Of a DNA stretch of 24,135 nucleotides, positions 1 through 8,279 are shown in pieces (positions within the stretch are counted from its first letter, which is position 1; every line of letters begins with the position of its first letter). The stretch comes from Caryophanales bacterium UBA7581 (GTDB lineage: Bacteria; Bacillota_I; Bacilli_A; RFN20; CAG-826), in NCBI GenBank assembly GCA_002477825.1, contig DLKT01000041.1:1-24135 (forward strand), in the 5' to 3' direction. The notes under the pieces are model-generated. The model saw nothing but the letters and a program-made list of their open reading frames with translations, had not been told where the DNA came from and made no database searches. Made by a program: the position numbers and the translations under genes.

Positions 1-79
1 CCTCGAAGGTTACCTTCTGTTCCATTTACTTTGCTAATTAACATTTGTTTTCAAATGACCATTTTTTCATGGCGTTTTC

Positions 80-108
80 TTTATATTTTATATAAAGTAT
101 GCTATAAT
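80..108 (+). promoter_or_regulatory. Probable sigma-A promoter of the acyltransferase gene
   Basis: A perfect -10 hexamer TATAAT (103-108) is preceded by the extended -10 dinucleotide TG (100-101). A weak -35 TTTATA (80-85) lies 17 bp upstream. A Shine-Dalgarno AAGGAGAGG (121-129) follows before the ATG at 138. The start site should fall near 115. Confidence 0.65.
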
Positions 109-137
109 TTTTTAGTTATAAAGGAGAGGATTTAAAA

Positions 138-1412
138 ATGGCAAATTGGTACAAACTTGATAACGCTGCCAAAATATTTCCTTTTATATTTTCGAAAAAG
201 GATACAAACTCCTTTCGTCTTTCTTGCGTCTTTTATGAAGATATTGTTGTTGAAAACCTTGAACCAGCTTTAAAAAAGGCGCTTCATCGTTTTCCAACAT
301 TTTGTGTAAAATTACGGCGCGGTATTTTCTGGAATTATTTTGATCACAATAACGCTAAACCTTTAATAAAAGAAGAAAATCCTACTTTTGGCTTTTCTAT
401 TCATCCTCGGAAAAATAATGGTTATATGTTTACTTTATCCTATTATCAAAAACGTTTGATTTTAGAAGTATTCCATTCTTTAAGTGATGGAACGGGCGCT
501 TTAGAATTCTTTAAATGCATCTGTTATTATTACTTATTAGAATGCGGAAAAACGATTGAAAATCATGGTGAAGTTCGTAGTGAAGAGTATGAGAAATTAG
601 CGTCTGAACAAGTCGATTGCTTTAACTGGAACTATGATAAGAATGTAAAACCTTATCCTAGCGAACCGAAAGCCTATCGCTTTAAAGGTCATTTATATCC
701 TGATTATTTTACAGGAATTGTACATTTATCTATGCCAGTTCAAGAAATATTAGACGTTGCCCATCGCTATAACGCTACATTAACGGAATATATTTCAGGC
801 GTAATTTTAAAAGGAATTTACGACTTATATTATTCTAGAGATCATAAAGCCAAAAAACGTCCCGTTGCTTTATTTTTACCAGTAAATGCTCGGAAATATT
901 TTGATTCTCAATCCATGCGTAATTTCGTTTTATATGTTCGTATTCATACGAGCTATAAAGAAGGCGAAATTACTTTAAAAAACATGATAGAACTTGTAAA
1001 AAATACGATGAAAGAGGAGTTAACAAAAGAAAAACTCACTTCGCGTATTGTTTCCAATGTCCGCTTTGAAAAATATTTTATCGTAAGAATTTTACCTTTA
1101 TTTTTAAAAACCATCGCGATGAAAATTGGTTATCAAATTGCGGGTGAAGATGCGAACACTATGAGTTTTTCTAACTTAGGCAAAGTCAATCTTCCTCCCG
1201 ATATGGAAGCCTATATTTCTCGCTTTGAATTTATGATTGCGGCTTCGAATGCCCTACCTTATAACATGGGCGGCATTACCTTTAAAAATCAATTCGTTTT
1301 AAGTTTTACAACGCGATATATGGAACGTTACTTCATTCGTTATATTACGGATCAATTGGTCCAAGAAGGTGTCCATATCGAAGTTGAAACCAATGATTTG
1401 GAGGTGGAGTAA
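138..1412 (+). CDS. Condensation-domain / alcohol acetyltransferase-like protein
   Basis: This 424-residue protein looks like a member of the alcohol acetyltransferase/condensation-domain superfamily (CAT, BAHD and NRPS C-domain fold). The evidence is the motif HSLSDG, which fits HxxxDG with catalytic His113 and Asp117, plus the family's two-lobed length of about 420-450 residues. No signal peptide is visible, so it is probably cytoplasmic or peripheral to the membrane. Such enzymes transfer an acyl group from CoA or a carrier to an alcohol or amine; the substrate here cannot be read. No carrier-protein or adenylation domain is present nearby, so it is not part of an NRPS in this window. The next gene, a zinc-ribbon membrane protein, starts 1 nt after its stop, and the two probably form an operon. 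The start is set by AAGGAGAGG at 121-129. Confidence 0.7.
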   Translation: MANWYKLDNAAKIFPFIFSKKDTNSFRLSCVFYEDIVVENLEPALKKALHRFPTFCVKLRRGIFWNYFDHNNAKPLIKEENPTFGFSIHPRKNNGYMFTLSYYQKRLILEVFHSLSDGTGALEFFKCICYYYLLECGKTIENHGEVRSEEYEKLASEQVDCFNWNYDKNVKPYPSEPKAYRFKGHLYPDYFTGIVHLSMPVQEILDVAHRYNATLTEYISGVILKGIYDLYYSRDHKAKKRPVALFLPVNARKYFDSQSMRNFVLYVRIHTSYKEGEITLKNMIELVKNTMKEELTKEKLTSRIVSNVRFEKYFIVRILPLFLKTIAMKIGYQIAGEDANTMSFSNLGKVNLPPDMEAYISRFEFMIAASNALPYNMGGITFKNQFVLSFTTRYMERYFIRYITDQLVQEGVHIEVETNDLEVE

Positions 1413-1413
1413 T

Positions 1414-2109
1414 ATGAAACATTGTCCACACTGCAATATTGATGTGAATACGGAAAGAAAAACTTGTCCGCTATGCTTCCATCTTTTAGAAGAGGAAGAA
1501 AAGCCCTCTTTTTATCAGCCTTATCATCCTTATGAACGGCCACCCCGTTCACAAGAAATTTTTATGCGAATTGTTTTATATCTTGTGATTGTGGCGATTA
1601 TTAGTTCCACTGTTGTTAATTTAGCAACGTTAGGGCAAACAACAGGCGTGAAATGGTGGAGTCTCATGGTTGACGTCTCTGCTTTATATACTTATTTTTT
1701 CATCACCACCATGATTAAAGGGAAGAGAAATATGGCAGTACGATTCCTTTTACAAATCTTCCTTTTATCCTTCTTGTTGATTGTGATTAATCTTGTTTTA
1801 CGAACGGAAAAACAACCATTATGGTCTTTAACCTATGTCATTCCGTCTTGTATTACTTCAGCACTTATTGTTACGGTTCTCATGTCTTTTATAAAACCAG
1901 CATTATACCGTGAATATCTACCATCCATGGTATTAATGTCGTTATTGAGTGCTATTCCGCTTATTTTATATTTTACAACGTCCAATTTAATGGATGCGAT
2001 GTGGCCAAGTATTATGGCTTGTTCCACAGGTTTCCTCGTCATTTTAGGTATTTTTATCTTTCCAAGAAGAATGACCCAAGAAGAAATTCGTAAACGTTTC
2101 CATATGTAG
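1414..2109 (+). CDS. Zinc-ribbon multi-pass membrane protein (DUF6320-like)
   Basis: This 231-residue protein has an N-terminal zinc ribbon with cysteines at residues 4, 7, 18 and 21 (CPHC and CPLC). A Tyr/Pro-rich linker follows, then about six hydrophobic segments reaching almost to the C-terminus. It fits an integral membrane protein with a small cytoplasmic metal-binding head. The ATG at 1414 is preferred over an in-frame ATG at 1369: it has a GGAGG at 1400-1404, and the upstream start would overlap the preceding gene and add an unrelated 15-residue tail. Coupling to the acyltransferase is tight, and I recall this neighbour pair in other clostridia-like genomes, where the membrane protein is called DUF6320. 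Function is unknown; assistance to or localisation of the acyltransferase is an inference from adjacency. Confidence 0.72.
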   Translation: MKHCPHCNIDVNTERKTCPLCFHLLEEEEKPSFYQPYHPYERPPRSQEIFMRIVLYLVIVAIISSTVVNLATLGQTTGVKWWSLMVDVSALYTYFFITTMIKGKRNMAVRFLLQIFLLSFLLIVINLVLRTEKQPLWSLTYVIPSCITSALIVTVLMSFIKPALYREYLPSMVLMSLLSAIPLILYFTTSNLMDAMWPSIMACSTGFLVILGIFIFPRRMTQEEIRKRFHM

Positions 2110-2123
2110 AAAGAAGGTGTCTC

Positions 2124-3050
2124 ATGGATTCATACGCTAATTTATTATTAAGAAAGAACTATGAAACAATTTTGCTTCTTTCTAAAAAAGACAATTCACC
2201 CTCTGCTTCTTTTGCACGTGTTAGAGCATTAATTGCCTTAAATCGTTTAGATGAGGCTTTGGACAATATTTTTGAAAGACGAGCAGTAATGCTAGAGAAC
2301 GACCGCATTTCTTTAATGACCTTACATATCGATTTATTAATTCAAATGGAACGTTATGATGAAGCAAGACAATCATTAGATGAATATGATGGACTTCCTT
2401 ATGAAACTTATGAAGCAGAAGAAGCGATTCATGATTTACGAAAAATTGTAGATGCCGCCGAAAAGAATAAAAATGCTTATCGCCATTTGGATGTAGAAGA
2501 AATTAAAGAATATCTATTACATCCAAAACAAGAAGGAGAGACATTATTTATTCTTGATGCTTTAAAAACGATGAATGTGCACTTGTTTTTAAAAGAGATT
2601 CAATCCTTTTTGATTTCTGACCAAAATGACACATTAAAAACCTATCTCTTATTAGTGCTCGTTGACCAAAAAGTGATGGAAGAAGTCACCATTCAAAAGC
2701 ATGGCGTGTTATATACTTTATCGCCTTATGAATTAGACCCACCATTTACGAATCTATGCTATAAAACTTTAGTTCGTAGCTTTAAAGAAAACGCTCGTGA
2801 TCCAAGTGTGTTCCGCGTATGCATTGATTTGCTTAACGCTTATATTTTAGAAATTTATCCCGAAGAATTAAACCTTGAAGATAAAGACTTACTTACCGCT
2901 AGTTTTTTAGACTTAGCTACAACTTATTTAGGACAAAAATCGATTTTAGAGGAACTCAGTCAAAAATTCTCTTTATCGACTACAATCGTGAAAGCCTACA
3001 TTGAAGAGATTCAAGAAGTTCTTGCTAGAACCCCGCGTTTAACATTGTAA
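2124..3050 (+). CDS. YsoA-like helical-repeat (TPR) protein
   Basis: This 308-residue, almost wholly helical soluble protein has TPR-like amphipathic helix pairs in the first 110 residues (for example the stretches around LNRLDEALDNIF and MERYDEARQSLDEY). It has a charged all-alpha C-terminal half. Its place directly upstream of tig matches B. subtilis ysoA, a TPR protein upstream of tig-clpX. Mollicutes also encode a DUF3196 family of this type; the assignment rests on synteny and the visible repeats. It begins 14 nt after the zinc-ribbon gene, behind AGAAGGTG, so it may be the last gene of that transcription unit. A strong terminator follows. The molecular role is unknown; protein-protein scaffolding is typical of TPR proteins. 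Confidence 0.65.
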   Translation: MDSYANLLLRKNYETILLLSKKDNSPSASFARVRALIALNRLDEALDNIFERRAVMLENDRISLMTLHIDLLIQMERYDEARQSLDEYDGLPYETYEAEEAIHDLRKIVDAAEKNKNAYRHLDVEEIKEYLLHPKQEGETLFILDALKTMNVHLFLKEIQSFLISDQNDTLKTYLLLVLVDQKVMEEVTIQKHGVLYTLSPYELDPPFTNLCYKTLVRSFKENARDPSVFRVCIDLLNAYILEIYPEELNLEDKDLLTASFLDLATTYLGQKSILEELSQKFSLSTTIVKAYIEEIQEVLARTPRLTL

Positions 3051-3060
3051 ACTTAACTTT

Positions 3061-3104
3061 AGGCAATATTGAAGCTTTTAGAAGGCTAAAATATTGCTTT
3101 TTTT
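3061..3104 (+). terminator. Rho-independent terminator after the ysoA-like gene
   Basis: GCAATATT (3063-3070) pairs with AATATTGC (3090-3097). A smaller AGC/GCT helix can form inside the loop. The stem is followed directly by seven T (3098-3104). It separates the first operon from the tig promoter. Confidence 0.85.
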
Positions 3105-3148
3105 CTTTTCATTGAGCCAAGTTATCCCTTTAAACATAAACATTTTTA

Positions 3149-3177
3149 TTGTATTTATATTATTAATTATATATAAT
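3149..3177 (+). promoter_or_regulatory. Sigma-A promoter of tig
   Basis: A -35 TTGTAT (3149-3154) and a perfect -10 TATAAT (3172-3177) are separated by 17 bp in a very A+T-rich stretch. The expected start near 3184 gives a leader of about 43 nt that begins almost at the hairpin 3189-3209. Confidence 0.8.
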
Positions 3178-3188
3178 TAATCTCGTAC

Positions 3189-3209
3189 GGACATACTAAC
3201 ACTATGTCC
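3189..3209 (+). promoter_or_regulatory. 5' hairpin of the tig mRNA
   Basis: GGACATA (3189-3195) and TATGTCC (3203-3209) form a perfect 7-bp stem with loop CTAACAC. It sits near the predicted 5' end of the tig transcript and ends 2 nt before AGGAGG (3212-3217). It may be a 5' stabilising stem or a translational control element; no T-run follows, so it is not a terminator. Confidence 0.5.
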
Positions 3210-3226
3210 ATAGGAGGAAGAAAAAA

Positions 3227-4501
3227 ATGAAACGTACAGTTAATCGTTTAGAAAATTCGCAAGTCGAACTCATCCTTTCTTTTGAAGGTGAAGAATGGAA
3301 AGATGCGAATAAAAAAGCTTTCGACAAACTTGCTAAAGAAGTCGAAGTTCCTGGATTCCGTAAAGGACATGCTCCAGAAAATTTAGTTAGACAAAAAATC
3401 GATCACGCACGTGTGATTAACGATGCGATTGATATGTTGTTACAACCTGCTTACGAAACAGCTTTAGATGAAGAAAAGATTATGCCATTTGCTCGTCCAA
3501 ACCTTGAAATTACCAAAGTGACCGACGATGAAATGGAAGCTAAAATCTCCATCATTGTTGCGCCAGAAGTTGAATTAGGCCAATACAAAGGTTTACATGT
3601 TGAAAAAACTGCAGTTGAAGTTACACCAGAAGAAATCGATGCTGAAATTGCTAAATTAGCTTCTGATAACGCTGAACTCATCACCAAGACCGGTGAAGCC
3701 GCTTTAGGTGATACCGTCGTAATCGACTTTGTTGGTTATGTCGATGGCAAAGCCTTTGATGGTGGTGCCGCTAACAACTATTCCTTAGAATTAGGCTCTA
3801 ATTCCTTTATCCCAGGATTTGAAGATCAAATCGTTGGTATGAAAGAAAATGAAGAAAAAGACATCCAAGTCAAATTCCCAGAAAATTATGTTCCAGAATT
3901 AAAGGGCAAGGATGCTACTTTCCATATCGTTCTCCACGAAGTTAAAGAAAAGAAAGTTCCAGCTATCGATGCTGATTTCGTTAGTGAACTTGCTTATGAT
4001 GGCGTTGAAACCGTTGATCAATTAAAGACCAAAGTTGAAAACGACATTCGTACTCGTAAAGAACAAGATGCTAAAAATGCATACTATGAAGCTTTAGTCA
4101 AGCTCATTCGTGATGGTTCCAAGATTACCATTCATCCACAAATCATCCATGATGAAGTGGAAGCAATGAAAGAAAACTTTGCTAACCAAGTTCAACAAAA
4201 TGGTTTAACCCTTGATCAATATTATCAAATCACCGGTCAAACCCCAGAAGATCTTGAATCTAAAATGGCTATTGATGCGGAAATCAATATCCGTAGCGTG
4301 TTAGCCTTAGAAAAGATTGCTGAAGTTGAAAATCTCCACGTTACCCAAGAAGAAGTTGACTTCGAACTTGCTAAGATTGCTCAACAATACAGCATGGAAC
4401 TTGAAAAGGTAAAAGAAATCTTAAAACCACAAATGTCCAACTTCGCTCGTGACATTCAAAATCGAAAGATTAGCGAATTCTTACTTGCTAATAATGACTA
4501 G
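3227..4501 (+). CDS. tig: Trigger factor (ribosome-associated chaperone / peptidyl-prolyl isomerase)
   Basis: Trigger factor docks at the ribosome exit tunnel and shields nascent chains. This 424-residue protein has the full three-part layout at the usual length. The N-terminal ribosome-binding domain (about 1-110) carries the signature GFRKGHAP near residues 44-51. An FKBP-type PPIase domain follows at about 160-245 (start GDTVVIDFVGYVDG). The charged helical C-terminal arm runs from about 250 to 424. Codon choice is more optimal than in the flanking genes, as expected for an abundant protein. The start is fixed by AGGAGG (3212-3217), nine bases from the ATG. In B. subtilis clpX and lonB follow tig; here lonA follows directly, so clpX must lie elsewhere. 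Confidence 0.97.
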   Translation: MKRTVNRLENSQVELILSFEGEEWKDANKKAFDKLAKEVEVPGFRKGHAPENLVRQKIDHARVINDAIDMLLQPAYETALDEEKIMPFARPNLEITKVTDDEMEAKISIIVAPEVELGQYKGLHVEKTAVEVTPEEIDAEIAKLASDNAELITKTGEAALGDTVVIDFVGYVDGKAFDGGAANNYSLELGSNSFIPGFEDQIVGMKENEEKDIQVKFPENYVPELKGKDATFHIVLHEVKEKKVPAIDADFVSELAYDGVETVDQLKTKVENDIRTRKEQDAKNAYYEALVKLIRDGSKITIHPQIIHDEVEAMKENFANQVQQNGLTLDQYYQITGQTPEDLESKMAIDAEINIRSVLALEKIAEVENLHVTQEEVDFELAKIAQQYSMELEKVKEILKPQMSNFARDIQNRKISEFLLANND

Positions 4502-4530
4502 AGAAAATGCTTGCATTTTCTCTTCTTTTC
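4501..4530 (+). terminator. Intergenic hairpin between tig and lon (partial terminator or attenuator)
   Basis: GAGAAAATGC (4501-4510) and GCATTTTCTC (4513-4522) are perfectly complementary around a TT; the two central pairs must open to make the loop. The tail TTCTTTTC (4523-4530) is pyrimidine-rich but broken by C. It starts on the last base of the tig stop codon and probably lowers read-through into lon. I see no separate strong promoter for lon. Confidence 0.6.
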
Positions 4531-4548
4531 TATAGGAGGTGAAAAGTT

Positions 4549-6867
4549 ATGAATACCGAAGAAACCTTACGCTTACCTTTATTAGTAACTAGAGGTATGG
4601 TCCTATTTCCCAATATTGTAGTGACCATTGATGCCGCTCGTCCTTTTTCAATGAAAGCAATTGAAATATCCCAAAACGAATGCGATTCGCTTCTTTTAAT
4701 CTCAGCGCAAAAAAATCCTGATGATGCTGAACCGAAAAGTGAAGATATCTATGATATCGGCGTCGTTAGTAAGATTATTTCTTGCTCCGATCAAAAAGGT
4801 TATTTACGCATCAAAGTGAAACCTATTTCTAGAGTACAAATTACTTCTTTTTCTACGGAAAATGGATCTTATGTTTGTGATGCAAAACCTGTAGACAGTA
4901 TTATGGGTGAACATAAAGAAGAAGTAGCGCTTGTAAATAACATTGCGCAAATGTTAGAAAAAGTCGATGGCATTGCTTTAAATATGCCTAAAACCTTAAT
5001 TAATCAATTTGCTAAAGGTGTATCGGCTGATGAATTATCCGATTCTTTAGGCCATTATTTACCCCTTTCAACTGAAAAGAAACAAGCTTTACTTTCAACG
5101 CTTGATGTGAATAAACGTCTTTATATTATTCTAGAATATTTAAATGATGAAAAAGAAATATCGGAATTAGATCGTCGCTTAGAAACCGAAGTGAGAAAAT
5201 CGGCAGAGAAGAGTCAAAAAGAATACTTCTTACGCGAAAAATTACGGGCCATCCGCAGTGAACTCGGCGAGCAAGATGATGATGCTTCCTCCATTGAAAA
5301 AATGGCGGAAAGAGTGGAAAATAACCCTTATCCCGATTATGTAAAAAGTAAATTTAAAACCGAAGCCAAACGCTTTGAAAATATGCCACAAGCTTCCTTA
5401 GAAGCGTCTATGATCATGAATTACTTAGATTGGCTTGTAAATACCCCATGGTATCAACAAACCGAGGATAATGAAGATTTAGACGAAGTTACGCGTATTT
5501 TAAATGAAGATCATTATGGCTTAGATAAAGTCAAAAAGAGAATTATCGAATATTTAGCAGTAAAGAAAATGACGGCTTCTTTAAAAGCACCAATTCTTTG
5601 CTTCTATGGTCCACCAGGTGTTGGTAAAACCTCATTAGGTAAATCCATTGCCCGGGCTTTAGGAAGAAAGTTCTTTAAAGCCTCATTAGGTGGTATTTCT
5701 GATGAAGCCGAAATTCGTGGTCACCGCCGTACTTATGTCGGTGCCTTACCAGGAAGAATTATTTCGGGTATGAAAAAATGTGGTGTTATTAACCCTGTAT
5801 TCCTATTAGATGAAGTGGATAAACTCGCTTCTAGCTATAAAGGAGACCCCGCAAGTGCCTTATTAGAAGTATTAGACCCTGAACAAAACTTTGCTTTTAA
5901 TGATAACTATTTAGAAGAACCTTATGACTTAAGTCATGTTTTATTCATTGCGACCGCTAACCAAGTCGAAAATATTCCTGGACCATTACGCGATCGTATG
6001 GAAATGATTGAAGTGACAAGTTATACCGAAATTGAAAAGATGCATATTGCGAAAGAACATTTAATTCCAAAGCAAATTTTAAATAACGGTTTAGCGCCCG
6101 AAAACATCTTCTTTGAAGATGAAGCCATTCAATACATTATTCGTCGTTATACGCGTGAATCCGGTGTTCGTGAACTCGAACGTTTAATTGGTAGCTGCTG
6201 CCGTAAAGTAGTCGTCCAAATCCTTCATTCTGGCGATAAAGATAAGAATTATACGATTACACCAAAAGAAGTCGTAGAATTCTTAGGCATGGAACGCTTT
6301 GACGATAGTGAAAAAGAAAAAGAAGACCAAGTCGGTGTAGTTACTGGCTTAGCCTATACCCAATATGGTGGCGATATTCTTCCAATTGAAGTCACGCACT
6401 TTAAAGGAAAAGGCGCTTTAGTTTTAACAGGTAGTCTAGGTGATGTGATGAAAGAATCTTCTTCCATTGCCTTAGATTATGTACGTAGTAATGCTGAAAA
6501 ATACGGAATTGATCCCGATATCTTTATGAATCAAGATATCCATATCCATTTCCCAGAAGGCGCGATTCCTAAAGATGGACCTTCCGCAGGTGTTGCTATT
6601 ACCCTAGCGATTCTTTCTTCTTTAACGGGAAGAAAAGTAAAGGCCAGTGTAGCAATGACCGGTGAAGTTACTTTACGCGGAAAAGCCATTCCAATTGGCG
6701 GTTTACGTGAAAAGTCTTTAGCGGCCGCACGTTCAGGCATTTCTACGATTTTAATTCCCAAGGAAAACGAGAAAAACCTATCAGAAGTCCCTGAAGAAGT
6801 GAAAAAACAACTTCGCATTGTTTTAATTGAATGCGTTGATGACGCGATCAAAGAGGCGATGGTGTAG
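4549..6867 (+). CDS. lon: ATP-dependent serine protease Lon (LonA)
   Basis: Lon is a cytosolic AAA+ protease that unfolds and degrades misfolded and regulatory proteins as a hexamer. The 772-residue product is full length (B. subtilis LonA is 774). The N-terminal substrate-binding domain covers about 1-200 and a coiled linker about 200-300. The AAA+ module has Walker A GPPGVGKT at 354-361 and Walker B FLLDEVDK. The C-terminal protease domain has the Ser-Lys dyad Ser679 (in PKDGPSAG) and Lys722 (in GGLREKS). The first coding residues are unusually short before the domain begins (MNTEETLRLPLLVTRGMVLF). The RBS is AGGAGG at 4534-4539. engB starts 3 nt after its stop, so the pair is co-transcribed, as lonA-ysxC are in Bacillus. 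Confidence 0.97.
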   Translation: MNTEETLRLPLLVTRGMVLFPNIVVTIDAARPFSMKAIEISQNECDSLLLISAQKNPDDAEPKSEDIYDIGVVSKIISCSDQKGYLRIKVKPISRVQITSFSTENGSYVCDAKPVDSIMGEHKEEVALVNNIAQMLEKVDGIALNMPKTLINQFAKGVSADELSDSLGHYLPLSTEKKQALLSTLDVNKRLYIILEYLNDEKEISELDRRLETEVRKSAEKSQKEYFLREKLRAIRSELGEQDDDASSIEKMAERVENNPYPDYVKSKFKTEAKRFENMPQASLEASMIMNYLDWLVNTPWYQQTEDNEDLDEVTRILNEDHYGLDKVKKRIIEYLAVKKMTASLKAPILCFYGPPGVGKTSLGKSIARALGRKFFKASLGGISDEAEIRGHRRTYVGALPGRIISGMKKCGVINPVFLLDEVDKLASSYKGDPASALLEVLDPEQNFAFNDNYLEEPYDLSHVLFIATANQVENIPGPLRDRMEMIEVTSYTEIEKMHIAKEHLIPKQILNNGLAPENIFFEDEAIQYIIRRYTRESGVRELERLIGSCCRKVVVQILHSGDKDKNYTITPKEVVEFLGMERFDDSEKEKEDQVGVVTGLAYTQYGGDILPIEVTHFKGKGALVLTGSLGDVMKESSSIALDYVRSNAEKYGIDPDIFMNQDIHIHFPEGAIPKDGPSAGVAITLAILSSLTGRKVKASVAMTGEVTLRGKAIPIGGLREKSLAAARSGISTILIPKENEKNLSEVPEEVKKQLRIVLIECVDDAIKEAMV

Positions 6868-6870
6868 CGT

Positions 6871-7452
6871 ATGGATTTTCGTTCAGCAACCTTCGTTAAA
6901 TCCGCTACATCATTAAAAGAAAGACCCGAAGATACCAAAAAAGAAATTATCTTCATTGGTCGCTCTAATGTAGGAAAAAGCTCACTTCTGAATGCATTAT
7001 GTGATAATCGCTCTTTGGCCTTTACTTCTTCAAAACCTGGACATACGCGTTTATTAAACTATTTTTCTTTGAAAAATGGAATCTATTTTGTAGACGCACC
7101 TGGTTATGGCTATAGTAAAGCAGGACAAGATCACGCCCTTCGCTTTGGTGCAATGATGGAAGAGTATTTTAAAGAAAGTAAAACCCTTTATGGGGTCATC
7201 TTCTTATTAGACTCAAGAAGAGAAATTGAAGAAGAAGATCGTGATTTAATGATGTATATTCAAGAACTTCATTTTCCTTTAGTCATCTGTATGACCAAAT
7301 GCGATAAGCTTAATCAAAAAGAAAAGGCTTTAATGAATAAAAGAATTATTTCGGCGCTAGGAAATTCGGATTATCAAGTTTTATATACTTCCATCCGTGA
7401 CCGCGCATCGATTGAAAAGCTTCGTCTTATGATTGCGCAACTTTTAAAATAA
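6871..7452 (+). CDS. engB: Ribosome biogenesis GTP-binding protein EngB/YsxC/YihA
   Basis: EngB is an essential TrmE-Era family GTPase that helps assemble the 50S ribosomal subunit. The 193-residue length is normal. Visible G motifs are G1 GRSNVGKSS at 30-38, a Thr-containing switch just before PGHTR (G2 region), G3 DAPG at 75-78 and G4 TKCD at 142-145. It starts 3 nt after lon, with no spacer for a separate RBS beyond purine-rich bases in the end of lon, so translation is probably coupled. In B. subtilis the hemAXCDBL operon follows; here the next gene is spoVID, so the haem genes are missing from this place. Confidence 0.96.
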   Translation: MDFRSATFVKSATSLKERPEDTKKEIIFIGRSNVGKSSLLNALCDNRSLAFTSSKPGHTRLLNYFSLKNGIYFVDAPGYGYSKAGQDHALRFGAMMEEYFKESKTLYGVIFLLDSRREIEEEDRDLMMYIQELHFPLVICMTKCDKLNQKEKALMNKRIISALGNSDYQVLYTSIRDRASIEKLRLMIAQLLK

Positions 7453-7464
7453 AAAACATATTTT

Positions 7465-7502
7465 AACCTCTTACTTTCTATATTGAAGTAGGAGGTTTTT
7501 TT
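7465..7502 (+). promoter_or_regulatory. Terminator-like hairpin that contains the spoVID ribosome binding site
   Basis: AACCTCTTACTT (7465-7476) pairs with AAGTAGGAGGTT (7486-7497) over 12 positions with one G-U pair and a 9-nt loop. Seven T follow (7496-7502). The 3' arm includes the Shine-Dalgarno AGGAGG (7490-7495), and the ATG starts right after the T-run. As RNA it should both terminate transcripts coming from lon-engB and hide the spoVID RBS. The same design recurs at 15366-15394. Confidence 0.8.
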
Positions 7503-8279
7503 ATGCCATCATTTTTATTAGATAAAACGATTCCTTTAGAAGAATCGATTCAAAATTTAGATTCCATCATTGTAGATGATCATTTTACGTATGTTACTTT
7601 ATTTGAAGGAATCAGAGTGCAAGGAGAAATTGGAATATCCGCGGTTGGACATAATGAAGATGAATCATTTCCTATTAGTGATACTTTAGACGTGGATATT
7701 ATGTGCCCTAATGAACAAATTTGTGATATGCGAGGTCTTCATTTAAGAGTCGAAGATTCAACCTATGAAATTGGAGAAAGACAAGTGACTTTCCATATCA
7801 AATGTATTTTAGAAGGTAGTGAGGCGGTAAAAGAAAATTTTTCTATGGAAGAAAAACATGATGATTCTTTTTTAGAAATTAAAGAACCACCGATTGAGAT
7901 GACCTTAGAAAAAGCCCGTACTTTTTTAAGTGAAGATCAAGCCCAAGAATTAGAAAACTTAATGCATCAAGATGGCGCGATGATGTTTTCAACATTAGAG
8001 GATGATAATGAGCCAAAAGAGGAGAAAAAAGAAGAAAAACAAGAGGAAGGTATTGAAGTTAATCCCATGTTAGAGGAAACAGAAGAGGTAGCAAGAAATC
8101 AAAATGTAAAATGGTTTCAAAGTGAGCCGATGTTAGTAACCACTTCCTTCTACCGCGTTCAAAAAAACGATACCTATTCATCCATTGCCGCAAAATTTGA
8201 TATATCAGAAGAGCAGTTATTTATCAAAAATCGAGGAATTGAACTTAAAGAAGGTATGCTTTTACAAATCAAAAAATGA
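7503..8279 (+). CDS. spoVID: SpoVID-like spore coat morphogenetic protein with LysM domain
   Basis: SpoVID drives encasement of the forespore by coat proteins in Bacillus. This 258-residue version has an N-terminal beta-rich domain (about 1-130), beginning like the SpoVID N-domain that contacts the basal coat layer. A Glu/Lys-rich low-complexity linker follows at about 165-200. The C-terminal LysM domain at about 211-257 starts FYRVQKNDTYSSIAAKF. It is less than half the length of B. subtilis SpoVID (575), mostly because the acidic middle region is short. Order supports the call: it lies between engB and a ysxE homologue upstream of valS, as in Bacillus. It overlaps ysxE by 4 nt (ATGA). The RBS lies inside the hairpin 7465-7497. 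An alternative is a generic LysM protein, but synteny and domain order favour SpoVID. Confidence 0.8.
   Translation: MPSFLLDKTIPLEESIQNLDSIIVDDHFTYVTLFEGIRVQGEIGISAVGHNEDESFPISDTLDVDIMCPNEQICDMRGLHLRVEDSTYEIGERQVTFHIKCILEGSEAVKENFSMEEKHDDSFLEIKEPPIEMTLEKARTFLSEDQAQELENLMHQDGAMMFSTLEDDNEPKEEKKEEKQEEGIEVNPMLEETEEVARNQNVKWFQSEPMLVTTSFYRVQKNDTYSSIAAKFDISEEQLFIKNRGIELKEGMLLQIKK

Noticed and set aside
1..60. Possible start of a divergent minus-strand gene (ATG complement at 23-25, reading MEQKVTFE) or the 3' end of a plus-strand gene
   Set aside because: Only about 25 bases are available, no Shine-Dalgarno is seen on the minus strand, and two plus frames also close here. The small CATTTG/CAAATG stem (42-57) is too weak to call as a terminator.
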